A stretch of DNA of 64,000 nucleotides. Origin: CAZKUR01 sp964556005 (GTDB lineage: Bacteria; Bacteroidota; Ignavibacteria; Ignavibacteriales; Ignavibacteriaceae). Positions 7,800 through 16,571 of this stretch are shown here, piece by piece (position 1 is the first letter of the stretch; each line of letters starts with the position of its first letter). The stretch spans positions 1-64,000 of the forward strand of contig CAZKUR010000003.1 in assembly GCA_964556005.1 (NCBI GenBank), in the 5' to 3' direction. The notes below the pieces were generated by a model. The model searched no databases. It was given only the letters and a program-made list of their open reading frames with translations, and was not told where the DNA came from. A program made the position numbers and the translations under genes.

Positions 7800-10640
7800 T
7801 TATTTTATTAAAGCCGCAAATTCTTTCAAGCCTTTGTCGATATCTTTTCCCAAATGAATTCTAATAACTCTTCTTCCTTTATCGATTAAAGAGCGGAGAT
7901 CGCCTAATACCTGTGCTCTCTGTAAAGTTGCAAATCCGTATTCACTGCCGGGAATAGGTAAGTCGTTTTCAGCATCAGCAGTAAAAATTATAAAGGCACC
8001 TGTGTTAGGACCTCCTTTATGTAATTGACCGGTTGAATGCATGTAACGTGGTCCATAGCCAAGAGTTGTTGCAACCTTTAAATCATTCCGGAGTTTCATT
8101 CTGATTGAATGAAGCTGCTTCTGCCTTGAAGGCGTTTTCAAAAAATAGGCTAACAAAGCAAAATAATCGGGAGAGGAAGCAAGCTTCAAATATGAATTTA
8201 AAAAGCTCTTTATTGACTTTTTATGCTCTTTGAAAAACCACTTGCTGGAAGAATCTCCATAAACGGATAAGCTGCCTGATTTCAAAATAGGTTCACCTTC
8301 ATTAAATGATCCGTTTTCTTTCCACTGATTTAATAAGTCCTTACTGTTCTTTTTACTTTCGGCTACATTCGGCTGGTCGAAGGGATTTACACCGATAATT
8401 TTGCCTGCGGTTGCGGTTGCTAATTCCCATCTGAAAAATTCCGCACCGATTGAGTATTTATTCTTTAATTCAATCTTTACAACCGGCTGGCCGTTTTTCT
8501 CAAGAGCATTTAATTTTCTTTCATCTGCCTGTTTATCGTCGCCTCCTGCCTGAAGATAAACAAAAACTCTATCATTGCCGTAAACTTCGGGTTTTCCCAA
8601 ATCTTCACCTTCAATCGGGACTAATCCATTTCCTTCTTTACCGGTACTTTCTGCAATCAATTGTTCAACCCAATATCCATACGCGCTTATAGATTTTGAA
8701 AGCACAAAAGTAACTTTATCTATTCCTTTTTTCTTATACATTCCAAGCACGGTTCCCAGGCTGACACCGGGATTTGCTTCGGAAGGAACGAACTCGCCGC
8801 AGCTTATTTTCATCTGCTGAGCATTGTCTAAAATTTTTGTAATATCAATTCCGGTAAGAGCCATTGGGACTAAACCGAAATAAGACAATGCCGAATATCT
8901 TCCGCCGTAATCTTCCGGATTTTTAAAAACGTATCTGAAGTTATTTCTGTTAGCTTCGTCTATTAGAGGAGTTCCGGGATCGGTAGTAGCAATAAAATGT
9001 TTGCCCGGATTTTCAATTCCGGTTTCGGTTACTTTGTTCCAGAAATATTTATAAAAACTTAATGTTTCGGTTGTTGTGCCTGATTTACTGGCTACTATAA
9101 ATAAAGTTTTATTTAAATCGATCTGTTTCTCAACATCCTCAACAGCTTCCGGTGCCGTATTATCCAGCATAATTAATTTTGGAAATCCCGGCGCAGAATT
9201 AAAAGTTTCTCTCATTACTTCCGGGCATAAGCTGCTGCCTCCCATTCCAAGCAAAACAACATGTTTATATTTTTCGTTTTTAATTTCTTTTGCGAAATTT
9301 TTAATTTCATCAATTCGTCCGATAAAATTTTCAATATACAGCCAGCCTAAACGGTTGCGGATTTCCTCGGCAGCGACGGGATCGCTTTTCCATAAATAAG
9401 GATCTTTGCTGTGCAGTCTTCTTGAATATTGTTTTTCATCAAGCGATTCCAGAGCATTATTTATTTGAGATTTTAAGCTTCCGAAATTTATCGCCTGTTC
9501 ACCTTCCTGGCCTTGTAAGTAAAATCTTCGTTTATTGGCTAAATTTTCCATCAATTCATCGTATGGATCGATAAATTTTTGTACGCCTTCGTTAACTAAT
9601 TGAGTGGTAACAAAATTTAAATCGACTCCCACTTTTTTAAAATCGCTGAAAACCTTTACCGCTTCCTCAACATCTTTTTCTATCGTATTTTCGACAATCA
9701 CCCCATGATCATAAAATGCATCAATGGTGTGATCGGGCAAAGTATTTACCGTGTCCGGGCCGATTAAAGGTTCGACATATTTAACATCGCTGTATAAAGG
9801 ATCCTTTGTACTTGTACTTGCCCATAGAGGCCTTTGAACTTTTGCACCTTTTTCTTTCAAATGCTGCCAGGCATCTCCGCTGAAAATTTTCTTAAAACTT
9901 TGATAAGCAAGTTTAGCGCTTGCAATTGCAGCTTTGCCTAATAATTGTTCTGGCCGTACATCATCCCCCGAACTTTTTTCAGGAATAATTAAATGATTTA
10001 AAAGCTGATCGGTTAAAATATCAATTCGACTTAAGAAGAAGCTTGCAACGGATGCAATGCTATCCACTGGCTTATCTTCCGATGCTCTTCTTTCAAGCGC
10101 TCTTATATATGCTTTTGCAACTGCTTCGTAGGCTTCAATAGAAAAAAGAAGAGTAATATTTATGTTTACGCCTTCATAAAGCATTTGTTCAATTGCCGGC
10201 ACACCTTCAATTGTACCTGGAATTTTAATAAAACAATTCGGCCTGTCGACAAGATTAAAAAGTTTTCTTGCTTCCTCAATTGTACCTTCAGTGTTATGAG
10301 CCAAATAAGGGGAGACTTCCAGGCTTACAAATCCGTCTACACCGTTTGATTCATCGTAAACTGATTTTAAAACATCGCATGCATCCTGAACATCTTTAAC
10401 CGTTAATGCCTCGTAAATTTCATGAACCGATTTTTTCTGCGCTACAAGTTTTTTTATCTGCTGGTCGTAATCATTGCTTTTTGTAATTGCTTTATTGAAG
10501 ATAGACGGATTGGAAGTTATGCCGCGTAAACCGAATTGAGTAACTCTTTTTTTAATTTCACCTTTTTTTATTTTGCCTCTTGTTAAATTATCGAGCCAGT
10601 AGCTTTGTCCGTAATTTATAAGATTTAATAAATTATTCAT
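7800..10640 (-). CDS. tal-pgi: bifunctional transaldolase / glucose-6-phosphate isomerase
   Basis: A single 946-residue polypeptide joins two sugar-phosphate enzymes. Residues 1 to about 370 are transaldolase: GITSNPSIFNKAI, and NCFIKIPGT with Lys139 as the Schiff-base residue. Residues about 380-946 are phosphoglucose isomerase: FIVASKSGTTTETLSFYKYF, GGRYSALSYFGLVP, and the C-terminal ATTLGYGPRYMHSTGQLHKG. Such fusions are known in several bacterial groups. The protein links the non-oxidative pentose phosphate branch to glycolysis by supplying fructose-6-phosphate and returning glucose-6-phosphate to Zwf. It probably has its own promoter upstream of 10640. Confidence 0.95.
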   Translation of the reverse strand: MNNLLNLINYGQSYWLDNLTRGKIKKGEIKKRVTQFGLRGITSNPSIFNKAITKSNDYDQQIKKLVAQKKSVHEIYEALTVKDVQDACDVLKSVYDESNGVDGFVSLEVSPYLAHNTEGTIEEARKLFNLVDRPNCFIKIPGTIEGVPAIEQMLYEGVNINITLLFSIEAYEAVAKAYIRALERRASEDKPVDSIASVASFFLSRIDILTDQLLNHLIIPEKSSGDDVRPEQLLGKAAIASAKLAYQSFKKIFSGDAWQHLKEKGAKVQRPLWASTSTKDPLYSDVKYVEPLIGPDTVNTLPDHTIDAFYDHGVIVENTIEKDVEEAVKVFSDFKKVGVDLNFVTTQLVNEGVQKFIDPYDELMENLANKRRFYLQGQEGEQAINFGSLKSQINNALESLDEKQYSRRLHSKDPYLWKSDPVAAEEIRNRLGWLYIENFIGRIDEIKNFAKEIKNEKYKHVVLLGMGGSSLCPEVMRETFNSAPGFPKLIMLDNTAPEAVEDVEKQIDLNKTLFIVASKSGTTTETLSFYKYFWNKVTETGIENPGKHFIATTDPGTPLIDEANRNNFRYVFKNPEDYGGRYSALSYFGLVPMALTGIDITKILDNAQQMKISCGEFVPSEANPGVSLGTVLGMYKKKGIDKVTFVLSKSISAYGYWVEQLIAESTGKEGNGLVPIEGEDLGKPEVYGNDRVFVYLQAGGDDKQADERKLNALEKNGQPVVKIELKNKYSIGAEFFRWELATATAGKIIGVNPFDQPNVAESKKNSKDLLNQWKENGSFNEGEPILKSGSLSVYGDSSSKWFFKEHKKSIKSFLNSYLKLASSPDYFALLAYFLKTPSRQKQLHSIRMKLRNDLKVATTLGYGPRYMHSTGQLHKGGPNTGAFIIFTADAENDLPIPGSEYGFATLQRAQVLGDLRSLIDKGRRVIRIHLGKDIDKGLKEFAALIK

Positions 10641-11037
10641 TAAATATTCTCCTTTTCAAAATTTTTATCCGGGATGTTGTATCGTTATATGATTTATTAA
10701 AAAATATTTTTTAAATAATAGGAAATAATGAATTTGTAAAGATAGAAATTAAATTCGTACTCTACTTATAAAATTATTATTTACTGCGTAATTTTTTTAA
10801 TTGGATGCTTCTCTTTACTCTCTCATTTTAATGTTATAGTGCATGAAAACTTACAAATTCAGTTGTGGATAAGTATTGAGCCAAGTCAAAAAGGGGAGTA
10901 AAATAAAACGGGAATATTCTTATAACAAATAAATTCAGATAAAATTAATATCCCTACCCGATTTTACCACATCGCCCTCCTAAAGAAAAGAAATCTGCCG
11001 AAGTGTCAAAGTCCGGTCGAATTCGTTTTGGAAAAAA
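10641..11037. other. long spacer, no intact gene; one isolated DnaA box
   Basis: AT-rich sequence separating tal-pgi from the pseudogene behind ftsH. It includes one perfect DnaA-box match (TGTGGATAA at 10864-10872, reverse complement TTATCCACA), not clustered with others. The stretch near 10950-11037 is visibly richer in G+C and stays open on the minus strand as the tail of the decayed frame; I do not recognise it. Confidence 0.4.
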
Positions 11038-11183
11038 TTCTAACAGTGAACCACCTTCTTTTACAAAATCATTCTGCATATCTACAACGATTACTGCTGT
11101 GGTTTTTGATTTAAGATTTCTTTTGGTTTATTTTTTTATTTCAGAGACTTCGACGGTACTCCCAGTAATAATTTGAAACTCAT
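11038..11183 (-). pseudogene. remnant of an isochorismatase-family cysteine hydrolase
   Basis: On the minus strand a good ribosome site (AGGAAAGG) precedes ATG at 11183 (MSFKLLLGVPSKSLK), which meets TAA after 15 codons. Shortly after, in another frame, TTAVIVVDMQNDFVKEGGSL appears. This is the hallmark N-terminal strand of isochorismatase/nicotinamidase-like hydrolases, with the catalytic Asp. Homology ends after GGSL; the rest of the expected 180-200 residue protein is gone. An in-frame stop, a frameshift and a truncation together indicate a dead gene, located 34 bases after ftsH. Confidence 0.7.
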
Positions 11184-11217
11184 TTTTCCTTTCCTAATTA
11201 TGAATTATTTTATTTAC

Positions 11218-13215
11218 CTATACTGTCTCGGCTCTTTCCTTCCGCAGGCTTTTATGCTTTTTTTCGTTATTTGTTTCATTGTTTTTTCCGTTACTGCCGA
11301 CTTTCTCCAGTATCCAATCAATTTGTTTACCTTCAAGAGTTTCATTTTCAATAAGCCCTTCTGCTAAAGCATTTAGCTTTGTCCTATTACTTTGAAGCAG
11401 ATTCAGAGCTTTATTTTCCATCGCGGAAATTATGTCGTGAATTTCTTCATCGATTATTTTTTGAGTATTCTCGCTGAAATCTTTCTGCTGTGCGATTTCT
11501 CTTCCAAGGAATAAATGCTCTTCGCCCTGCTTAAAGAAAACCGGTCCTAATTTTTCGCTCATTCCCCAGAGGCAAACCATTTTTCTTGCAAGATTCGTTA
11601 CCTGTTTTAAATCCGAAGAAGCGCCGTTTGAGATATCGTTAAAGACAATTTTTTCAGCACACCTTCCGCCGAGAGCAACTGCTATCCTTGCGAGAAGATA
11701 TTTTTTATTAAAGTTGTGTCTTTCAATCTCCGGAGTTTGCTCTGTTACTCCAAGCGATCTTCCGCGTGGGATTATAGTTACTTTTTCAAGAGGGTCAGTT
11801 TCAGGCAATAATTTAGCAAGTAATGCATGGCCTGCTTCATGGTAAGCAATTATCTTTCTTTCATCTTCATTTATTAATTCTTCTCTTTCTTCACCTAACA
11901 AAATTTTATCGCGTGCTTCATCAAAGTCTTCCCTTTCAACTTTATATTTCTTTTTTCTTCCGGCAAGTAAAGCTGCTTCGTTGACAAGATTTTTAAGATC
12001 GGCTCCAGAAAAGCCGACTGTACGGGCAGATATGTTTTCAAGATCTACGTCTTCTGAGAGAGGAACACGCCTTGAATGAATTTCAAGTATCTTTTGCCTG
12101 GCTTTTTTATGCGGCAGTTCAAGTGTTATACTTCTATCAAATCTGCCGGGTCGAGTTAGGGCAGGATCTAAAACATCTGGGCGGTTAGTTGCAGCCATAA
12201 CCACAACAGATTGACTGGGTTCGAAACCATCCATCTCGCTTAAAATTTGGTTTAGTGTCTGTTCCCTTTCGTCATGCCCGCCGCCTAATCCTGTTCCGCG
12301 TGCTCTGCCGACAGAATCGATCTCGTCAATAAAAATAACTGCAGGTGCTTCCTTCTTTGCATTTTCAAACAAGTCTCTTACTCTCGATGCACCGACACCC
12401 ACGAACATCTCGATAAATTCCGAACCGCTGATGCTGTAAAAAGCGACATCAGCTTCTCCCGCAGTTCCACGAGCTAAAAGTGTTTTACCCGTTCCGGGAG
12501 GGCCCATCAATAATACACCTTTAGGTACGTTGGCACCAAGCTTTGAAAATTTCTGCGGATTTTTTAGATAGTCTATAATTTCTTTTAAATCTACTTTTGC
12601 ACTTTCCAGGCCTGCAACGTCTTCAAAGGTTACATTTGCTTTTTCTTTGTGGAATCTTTTAGCATTGGATTTCCCTATGCCGAAAAATCCACCTCCGCCC
12701 ATCATTCCCCCCGTTTGTCCCTGCATCTTCTTTTTCATGTAAACAAAATATCCGATAATTAAAACCCAGGGCAGAAGCCAGATGAGCATATAGCTAATCC
12801 ATGAATTGTTTTGTTCCTTCGCAATTATCGTTACACCATTTTTCTCAAGATTGTTCATTAAGTCGGGGTCATTAAACGGCGGCATTATGGTTGAGAAATA
12901 ATCAAATTTTGCAGTGTCTTTATTTGATATTTTGAGGTAAGGATGATTAAACTTTCCGGTAATGCCCTCTCCTTGTACTGTAATTTTTGCAATATTCTTT
13001 TGTGATACTTCCTTCTTGAATTTTGAGTATGGAATATTAACACTTTGTTTTCCGTTAAACGTTCCTGAAAAGTATGAGCCTATCATCCAGATAAGAAAAA
13101 ACGCAACTAATATTTTCCACCAACTGCCGAATCCACCGCCGGCAGGCATTGAAAAATTAGGACGTTTATCTGGATCTGTTTTATCTTTTTGATCAGGTTG
13201 GTTGTTTGAATTCAT
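11218..13215 (-). CDS. ftsH: ATP-dependent zinc metalloprotease FtsH
   Basis: Membrane-anchored AAA+ protease that degrades misfolded membrane and regulatory proteins. It has two N-terminal membrane spans (about residues 31-50 and 140-160) around a periplasmic domain. The AAA module follows with Walker A GPPGTGKT, Walker B VIFIDEIDSVGRARG and the second region of homology ending TRPGRFDR. The zinc protease site is YHEAGHALLAK. Its 665 residues and the basic tail are normal. AAGGA sits 9 bases before the ATG. It appears to be transcribed alone. Confidence 0.97.
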   Translation of the reverse strand: MNSNNQPDQKDKTDPDKRPNFSMPAGGGFGSWWKILVAFFLIWMIGSYFSGTFNGKQSVNIPYSKFKKEVSQKNIAKITVQGEGITGKFNHPYLKISNKDTAKFDYFSTIMPPFNDPDLMNNLEKNGVTIIAKEQNNSWISYMLIWLLPWVLIIGYFVYMKKKMQGQTGGMMGGGGFFGIGKSNAKRFHKEKANVTFEDVAGLESAKVDLKEIIDYLKNPQKFSKLGANVPKGVLLMGPPGTGKTLLARGTAGEADVAFYSISGSEFIEMFVGVGASRVRDLFENAKKEAPAVIFIDEIDSVGRARGTGLGGGHDEREQTLNQILSEMDGFEPSQSVVVMAATNRPDVLDPALTRPGRFDRSITLELPHKKARQKILEIHSRRVPLSEDVDLENISARTVGFSGADLKNLVNEAALLAGRKKKYKVEREDFDEARDKILLGEEREELINEDERKIIAYHEAGHALLAKLLPETDPLEKVTIIPRGRSLGVTEQTPEIERHNFNKKYLLARIAVALGGRCAEKIVFNDISNGASSDLKQVTNLARKMVCLWGMSEKLGPVFFKQGEEHLFLGREIAQQKDFSENTQKIIDEEIHDIISAMENKALNLLQSNRTKLNALAEGLIENETLEGKQIDWILEKVGSNGKNNETNNEKKHKSLRKERAETV

Positions 13216-13513
13216 TTTCTAATTCCTTCCATCTCTTCATATTCCTATTTTATAAATAGTAAAAAAATTCAATAAAAATGAAAGCAGTATGAAGATTCGT
13301 TTGTTTTGTGATATAATTTAAACAGTAATAGTCACTAATGGTAGTTGGCATCACTAATCCGTAAAAGCGTGTAAAGCTCATCAAATCAATGAATAAAAGA
13401 ATTTCAGAATCGTAATCTCAGGCTTAATATGATCATTGTTTTCATTGACAATGGTTGATGAAGGAATCAATTAGAGTTCAACTTCATTTCAAGTAACTGG
13501 ATAGTTTTTGGTT

Positions 13514-13553
13514 TTCCAATTTCCAAATCAATCACACGTTTTGGAAATTGGAA
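13514..13553. promoter_or_regulatory. perfect 14-bp inverted repeat upstream of the iron-transport gene
   Basis: TTCCAATTTCCAAA (13514-13527) and its exact reverse complement (13540-13553) surround a 12-base loop. It lies 91 bases before the start of the ferritin/VIT1 gene and about 300 bases before ftsH. There is no T-run, so an operator or RNA hairpin is more likely than a terminator. It does not resemble a canonical Fur box. Confidence 0.55.
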
Positions 13554-13644
13554 TATAATTAAAGCCAAGCAATAGCTATAAAATTTTATTCCAATTAAAT
13601 TTGTTATCAATTTATTTTTTAAATTCGAGTATTACTTTTAAACC

Positions 13645-14754
13645 ATGAATGAAAAAAAGAATATAACCGTCTGGCTGCATCATCTGCAGGAAGAAATAGA
13701 TGCTGCATTTTTATATCGAGTGCTCGCAAGTATGATCAATGATGAAAAGAAGAAAGATATTTACTTAAGATTAGCTGTCATTGAAGACAAGCATATTGAA
13801 GCCTGGAGGGATTTATTATTAAAAGCCGATGTAAAGCTCAAAGATGATAAACCGTCAGCCAAAGCAAGAACCCTTGTCTGGTTATCTCAAAAGTTCGGGC
13901 ATTGGCTTTTATCGAAAGCATTGATGAGTGAAGAAGCTGAAGAAGTAAAATCTTATCTTGGTTTGTATAAAGAAAGCGGAGACGAGGCTACAAAAAATAT
14001 CGCATTACGGTTAGCAAAAGATTCAGCGGGCCATGCAAATGAATTGATGGAAATTAAAGGAACAACAGATGAACCATGGCATAAGTCGGAATCGGGAGGT
14101 TTGCTGCGAAATATAGTTTACGGTTTTAACGACGGCTTAACGGCAAACTTCGGTTTGATCGCGGGAGTAATCGGTGCAAGCGTTGCCCCTCATATTATTT
14201 TAATTTCAGGTATATCGGGAATGATAGCAGATGCGCTATCGATGGGTTCGTCAGGTTATCTTGCCGCTGTGAGTGAAAAGGAAGTCTATGATCATGAAAG
14301 GAGAATGGAAAAAGAAGAAATCCTTTTAATGCCTGAATTGGAAACGGAAGAACTTGCCTTGATTTATGAATCGAAAGGAATGAGCCGGGAAGATGCCGTT
14401 TTTCGTGCGTCCGAAGTAATGAAGAATCCAGCAAATGCTCTTGAAGAAAAAGTAAGAGAAGAACTTGGAATTATTGAGGCGAATTTCAGTCCTTTTAAAG
14501 AAGGATGGATAACCGGTTTAGCAACAGCAATTGGTGCTATTATTCCTGTTTTCCCGTTTTTCTTTTTTAGCGGAACAACAGCAATAATTATTTCGTTTAT
14601 CATTGCGATGCTGGCACATTTCGGAGTAGGCGCTGCACGAAGCTTTTTCACTGGCCGAGGCATTTTCCGCAGCGGGTTCGATATGTTTATCGTTGGATTT
14701 GGAATTGCGGCTATTGGTTATTTTATCGGGGAATTGATTGCCCGGTTGTTGTAA
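13645..14754 (+). CDS. ferritin-like domain fused to VIT1/CCC1 iron transporter (MbfA-like)
   Basis: A 369-residue protein in two parts. Residues 1 to about 140 are a rubrerythrin-type four-helix ferritin domain with carboxylate and His ligands in LQEEIDAAF, IEDKHIEAW and DSAGHANELM. From about 150 on is a VIT1/CCC1 transporter with LVYGFNDGLTANFGL-type first helix (here IVYGFNDGLTANFGLIAG), ISGMIADALSMGSSGYLA, a cytoplasmic metal-binding helix rich in Glu (EKEVYDHERRMEKEE) and three C-terminal spans. This matches MbfA of alphaproteobacteria, an iron exporter with a ferritin head. Iron or manganese export is inferred from that family. It ends 7 bases from convergent hemN, so iron handling and heme synthesis are neighbours. 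Confidence 0.9.
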   Translation: MNEKKNITVWLHHLQEEIDAAFLYRVLASMINDEKKKDIYLRLAVIEDKHIEAWRDLLLKADVKLKDDKPSAKARTLVWLSQKFGHWLLSKALMSEEAEEVKSYLGLYKESGDEATKNIALRLAKDSAGHANELMEIKGTTDEPWHKSESGGLLRNIVYGFNDGLTANFGLIAGVIGASVAPHIILISGISGMIADALSMGSSGYLAAVSEKEVYDHERRMEKEEILLMPELETEELALIYESKGMSREDAVFRASEVMKNPANALEEKVREELGIIEANFSPFKEGWITGLATAIGAIIPVFPFFFFSGTTAIIISFIIAMLAHFGVGAARSFFTGRGIFRSGFDMFIVGFGIAAIGYFIGELIARLL

Positions 14755-14761
14755 TATTTAT

Positions 14762-16138
14762 TTAAACCGTCCTTGAATATTTTGCCGTATCTTCTTTTCT
14801 TTCAATATATCCGTCAAAATTCATTGCGATATTTCTGATGAGTAATCTTCCCATATCGCTAACGACTATTTTATCATTATTGATTTCAATTAATTTATCG
14901 GCTTCCATTTCCTTTAGATTATTTAATCCCCAGGCAAAATATTTTTTGAAATCGATCTTAAATTGATTTTCAATTTTCGGAATGTTTAATTCAAAATCAC
15001 ACATCAATCTCATGATAACTTCTTTACGCAATATGTCATCGTTGTTCAATCTGTATCCCCTGGTGATCGGAAATCTTTCTTCATCCAGCGCTTTATAATA
15101 ATCTTTTTCAGTTCTATAGTTTTGAGAATAAATTCTTCCAAGTTGACTGATACCGGTAATTCCTATTGCATAAAGATCTGCCTCAGCATTTGTGCTGTAA
15201 CCCTGGAAGTTGCGGTATAATTTTTTTTCTTTTAAAGCGATTGAAAGCTCATCATCCGGTTTTGAGAAATGATCCATCCCGATAAACACATAACCTGCAC
15301 CGGTTAATTTTTCAATTGTCATTTTTAAAATGCCCAGTTTTTCTTCCGGTTCAGGGATGTCTTCTTTATGAATTAATCCCATGTGCTTTTTCAGCCAGGG
15401 AACATGTGCGTAATTGAATACTGCAATTCTGTCCGGGGAAATGTCGATGATTTTATCAACGGTATCGGCAAAAGAATCAACAGTTTGAAAAGGCAGTCCA
15501 TAAATCAAATCTAAGTTGATGCTGTGATATCCAAGTTCTCTTACCCATTGAACTGTTTGCCGGGTTATATCTTCCGGTTGAATCCTATTTACAGCTTTTT
15601 GAACTTTTTCATTAAAGTCCTGCACTCCCATACTTATCCGGTTAAAGCCGTTATTTCTTAATGCTTCAAGATGTTCTTTCGTCAAGCCACGCGGATCAAT
15701 CTCACAGCTATTTTCCGAATCCTCTGTGAATTGAAAAGATGTTTGAATGTATGAGGCTAAATCTACAATTTCACTGGGATTAAGATGAGTTGGAGTCCCA
15801 CCTCCCCAATGCAGCTGCGAAACTTTTCTATCTGGTAGAATGTAGCTTCTGATTAAATCCGTTTCTTTTTTTATGTATCGAATATATTCGGCAACCCTGT
15901 CGCGGTTCCGTGTTATGATCATATTGCAGCCGCAGAAGTAACATAACGTATCACAGTACGGCAGATGATAATAAAGTGAAATGTTCGGCAGATTGTTGCC
16001 GTAATTTGTTTTAACGATTTCATCCATGTAATCTTCCGCCGTGAATGCTTCCGTAAATTGCGGCGCCGTAGGATAGCTTGTGTATCTCGGTCCCGGCTTA
16101 TCGTATTTCTTAAACTTCGTCAAATCCAATTCAAACAT
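14762..16138 (-). CDS. hemN: oxygen-independent coproporphyrinogen III oxidase (HemN)
   Basis: Cytosolic radical-SAM enzyme converting coproporphyrinogen III to protoporphyrinogen IX without oxygen. The cluster ligands are in YYHLPYCDTLCYFCGC (Cys62, Cys66, Cys69), with Cys71 also present as in true HemN. QLHWGGGTPTHL and ISMGVQDFNEKVQKAVNR follow, and the HemN C-terminal domain completes 458 residues. These features separate it from HemW. AGAGG stands 5 bases before ATG at 16138. It is the last gene of the heme operon, now separated from hemE by a GxxExxY pseudogene. Its presence implies anaerobic or microaerobic heme synthesis. Confidence 0.95.
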   Translation of the reverse strand: MFELDLTKFKKYDKPGPRYTSYPTAPQFTEAFTAEDYMDEIVKTNYGNNLPNISLYYHLPYCDTLCYFCGCNMIITRNRDRVAEYIRYIKKETDLIRSYILPDRKVSQLHWGGGTPTHLNPSEIVDLASYIQTSFQFTEDSENSCEIDPRGLTKEHLEALRNNGFNRISMGVQDFNEKVQKAVNRIQPEDITRQTVQWVRELGYHSINLDLIYGLPFQTVDSFADTVDKIIDISPDRIAVFNYAHVPWLKKHMGLIHKEDIPEPEEKLGILKMTIEKLTGAGYVFIGMDHFSKPDDELSIALKEKKLYRNFQGYSTNAEADLYAIGITGISQLGRIYSQNYRTEKDYYKALDEERFPITRGYRLNNDDILRKEVIMRLMCDFELNIPKIENQFKIDFKKYFAWGLNNLKEMEADKLIEINNDKIVVSDMGRLLIRNIAMNFDGYIERKEDTAKYSRTV

Positions 16139-16159
16139 AATAACCTCTTTTCTTTTTTT

Positions 16160-16184
16160 ACTGCAGAGACGCAGAGACGCTGAG
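16160..16184. repeat. downstream inverted arm flanking the GxxExxY cassette
   Basis: The plus strand reads ACTGCAGAGACGCAGAGA and on, built on a degenerate GCAGAGAC octamer. It is an inverted partner of the arm at 16573-16591 on the other side of the cassette; 14 of 19 aligned positions agree. Confidence 0.55.
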
Positions 16185-16571
16185 TTAAAAATTCAAAACT
16201 TTTCTATGAAATCCATCAATTAATCTCGGTACATTAAAATTAATTAATAATCCTAATTTCTTATTCATCAATTTTAAATATGTTAATAATTGTGCATCAT
16301 GAACAGGAAGTAAAACTTCGACTGATTTTAATTCAACTATTACTTTTTTTTGAACTAATAAATCAATCCTAAAATCAATATCAAGGTTTTCGTCTTTTTA
16401 AATAACCAGAACAGCAACTTGCCTTTCAACAAATAATTTTCTATTTCGTAACTGCTTGTATAAACAAATTTCATAAACACTTTCTAATAAACCCGGACCT
16501 AATTCTTTATGCACTTCGATAGAGCAATCCAAAATTAAACTGCTGATTTTATTTAGCTCAATTTGATTCAT
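16185..16571 (-). pseudogene. GxxExxY protein with one internal stop
   Basis: Minus-strand frame of 129 codons starting MNQIELNKISSLILDCSIEV with the family signature VHKELGPGLLESVYE (GxxExxY). After Ile57 the codon at 16398-16400 is TAA, where the family usually has an aromatic residue. The frame then continues intact with DIDFRIDLLV, IVELKSVE and LLTYLKLMNKKLGLLINFN to a normal stop. The IVELK core resembles a PD-(D/E)XK nuclease fold, which is why such proteins are suspected nucleases. One nonsense change is the only damage, so recent inactivation or a sequencing error are both possible. Its ATG overlaps the hemE stop as ATGA. Confidence 0.85.

Noticed and set aside
9076..9399. Antisense frame of 107 codons inside tal-pgi
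   Set aside because: A shadow of the strongly conserved coding strand, with no family resemblance or ribosome site. The same applies to the other antisense frames within genes.
10864..10872. Perfect DnaA box
   Set aside because: A single box without neighbours, and no dnaA or dnaN in the window, so not an origin.
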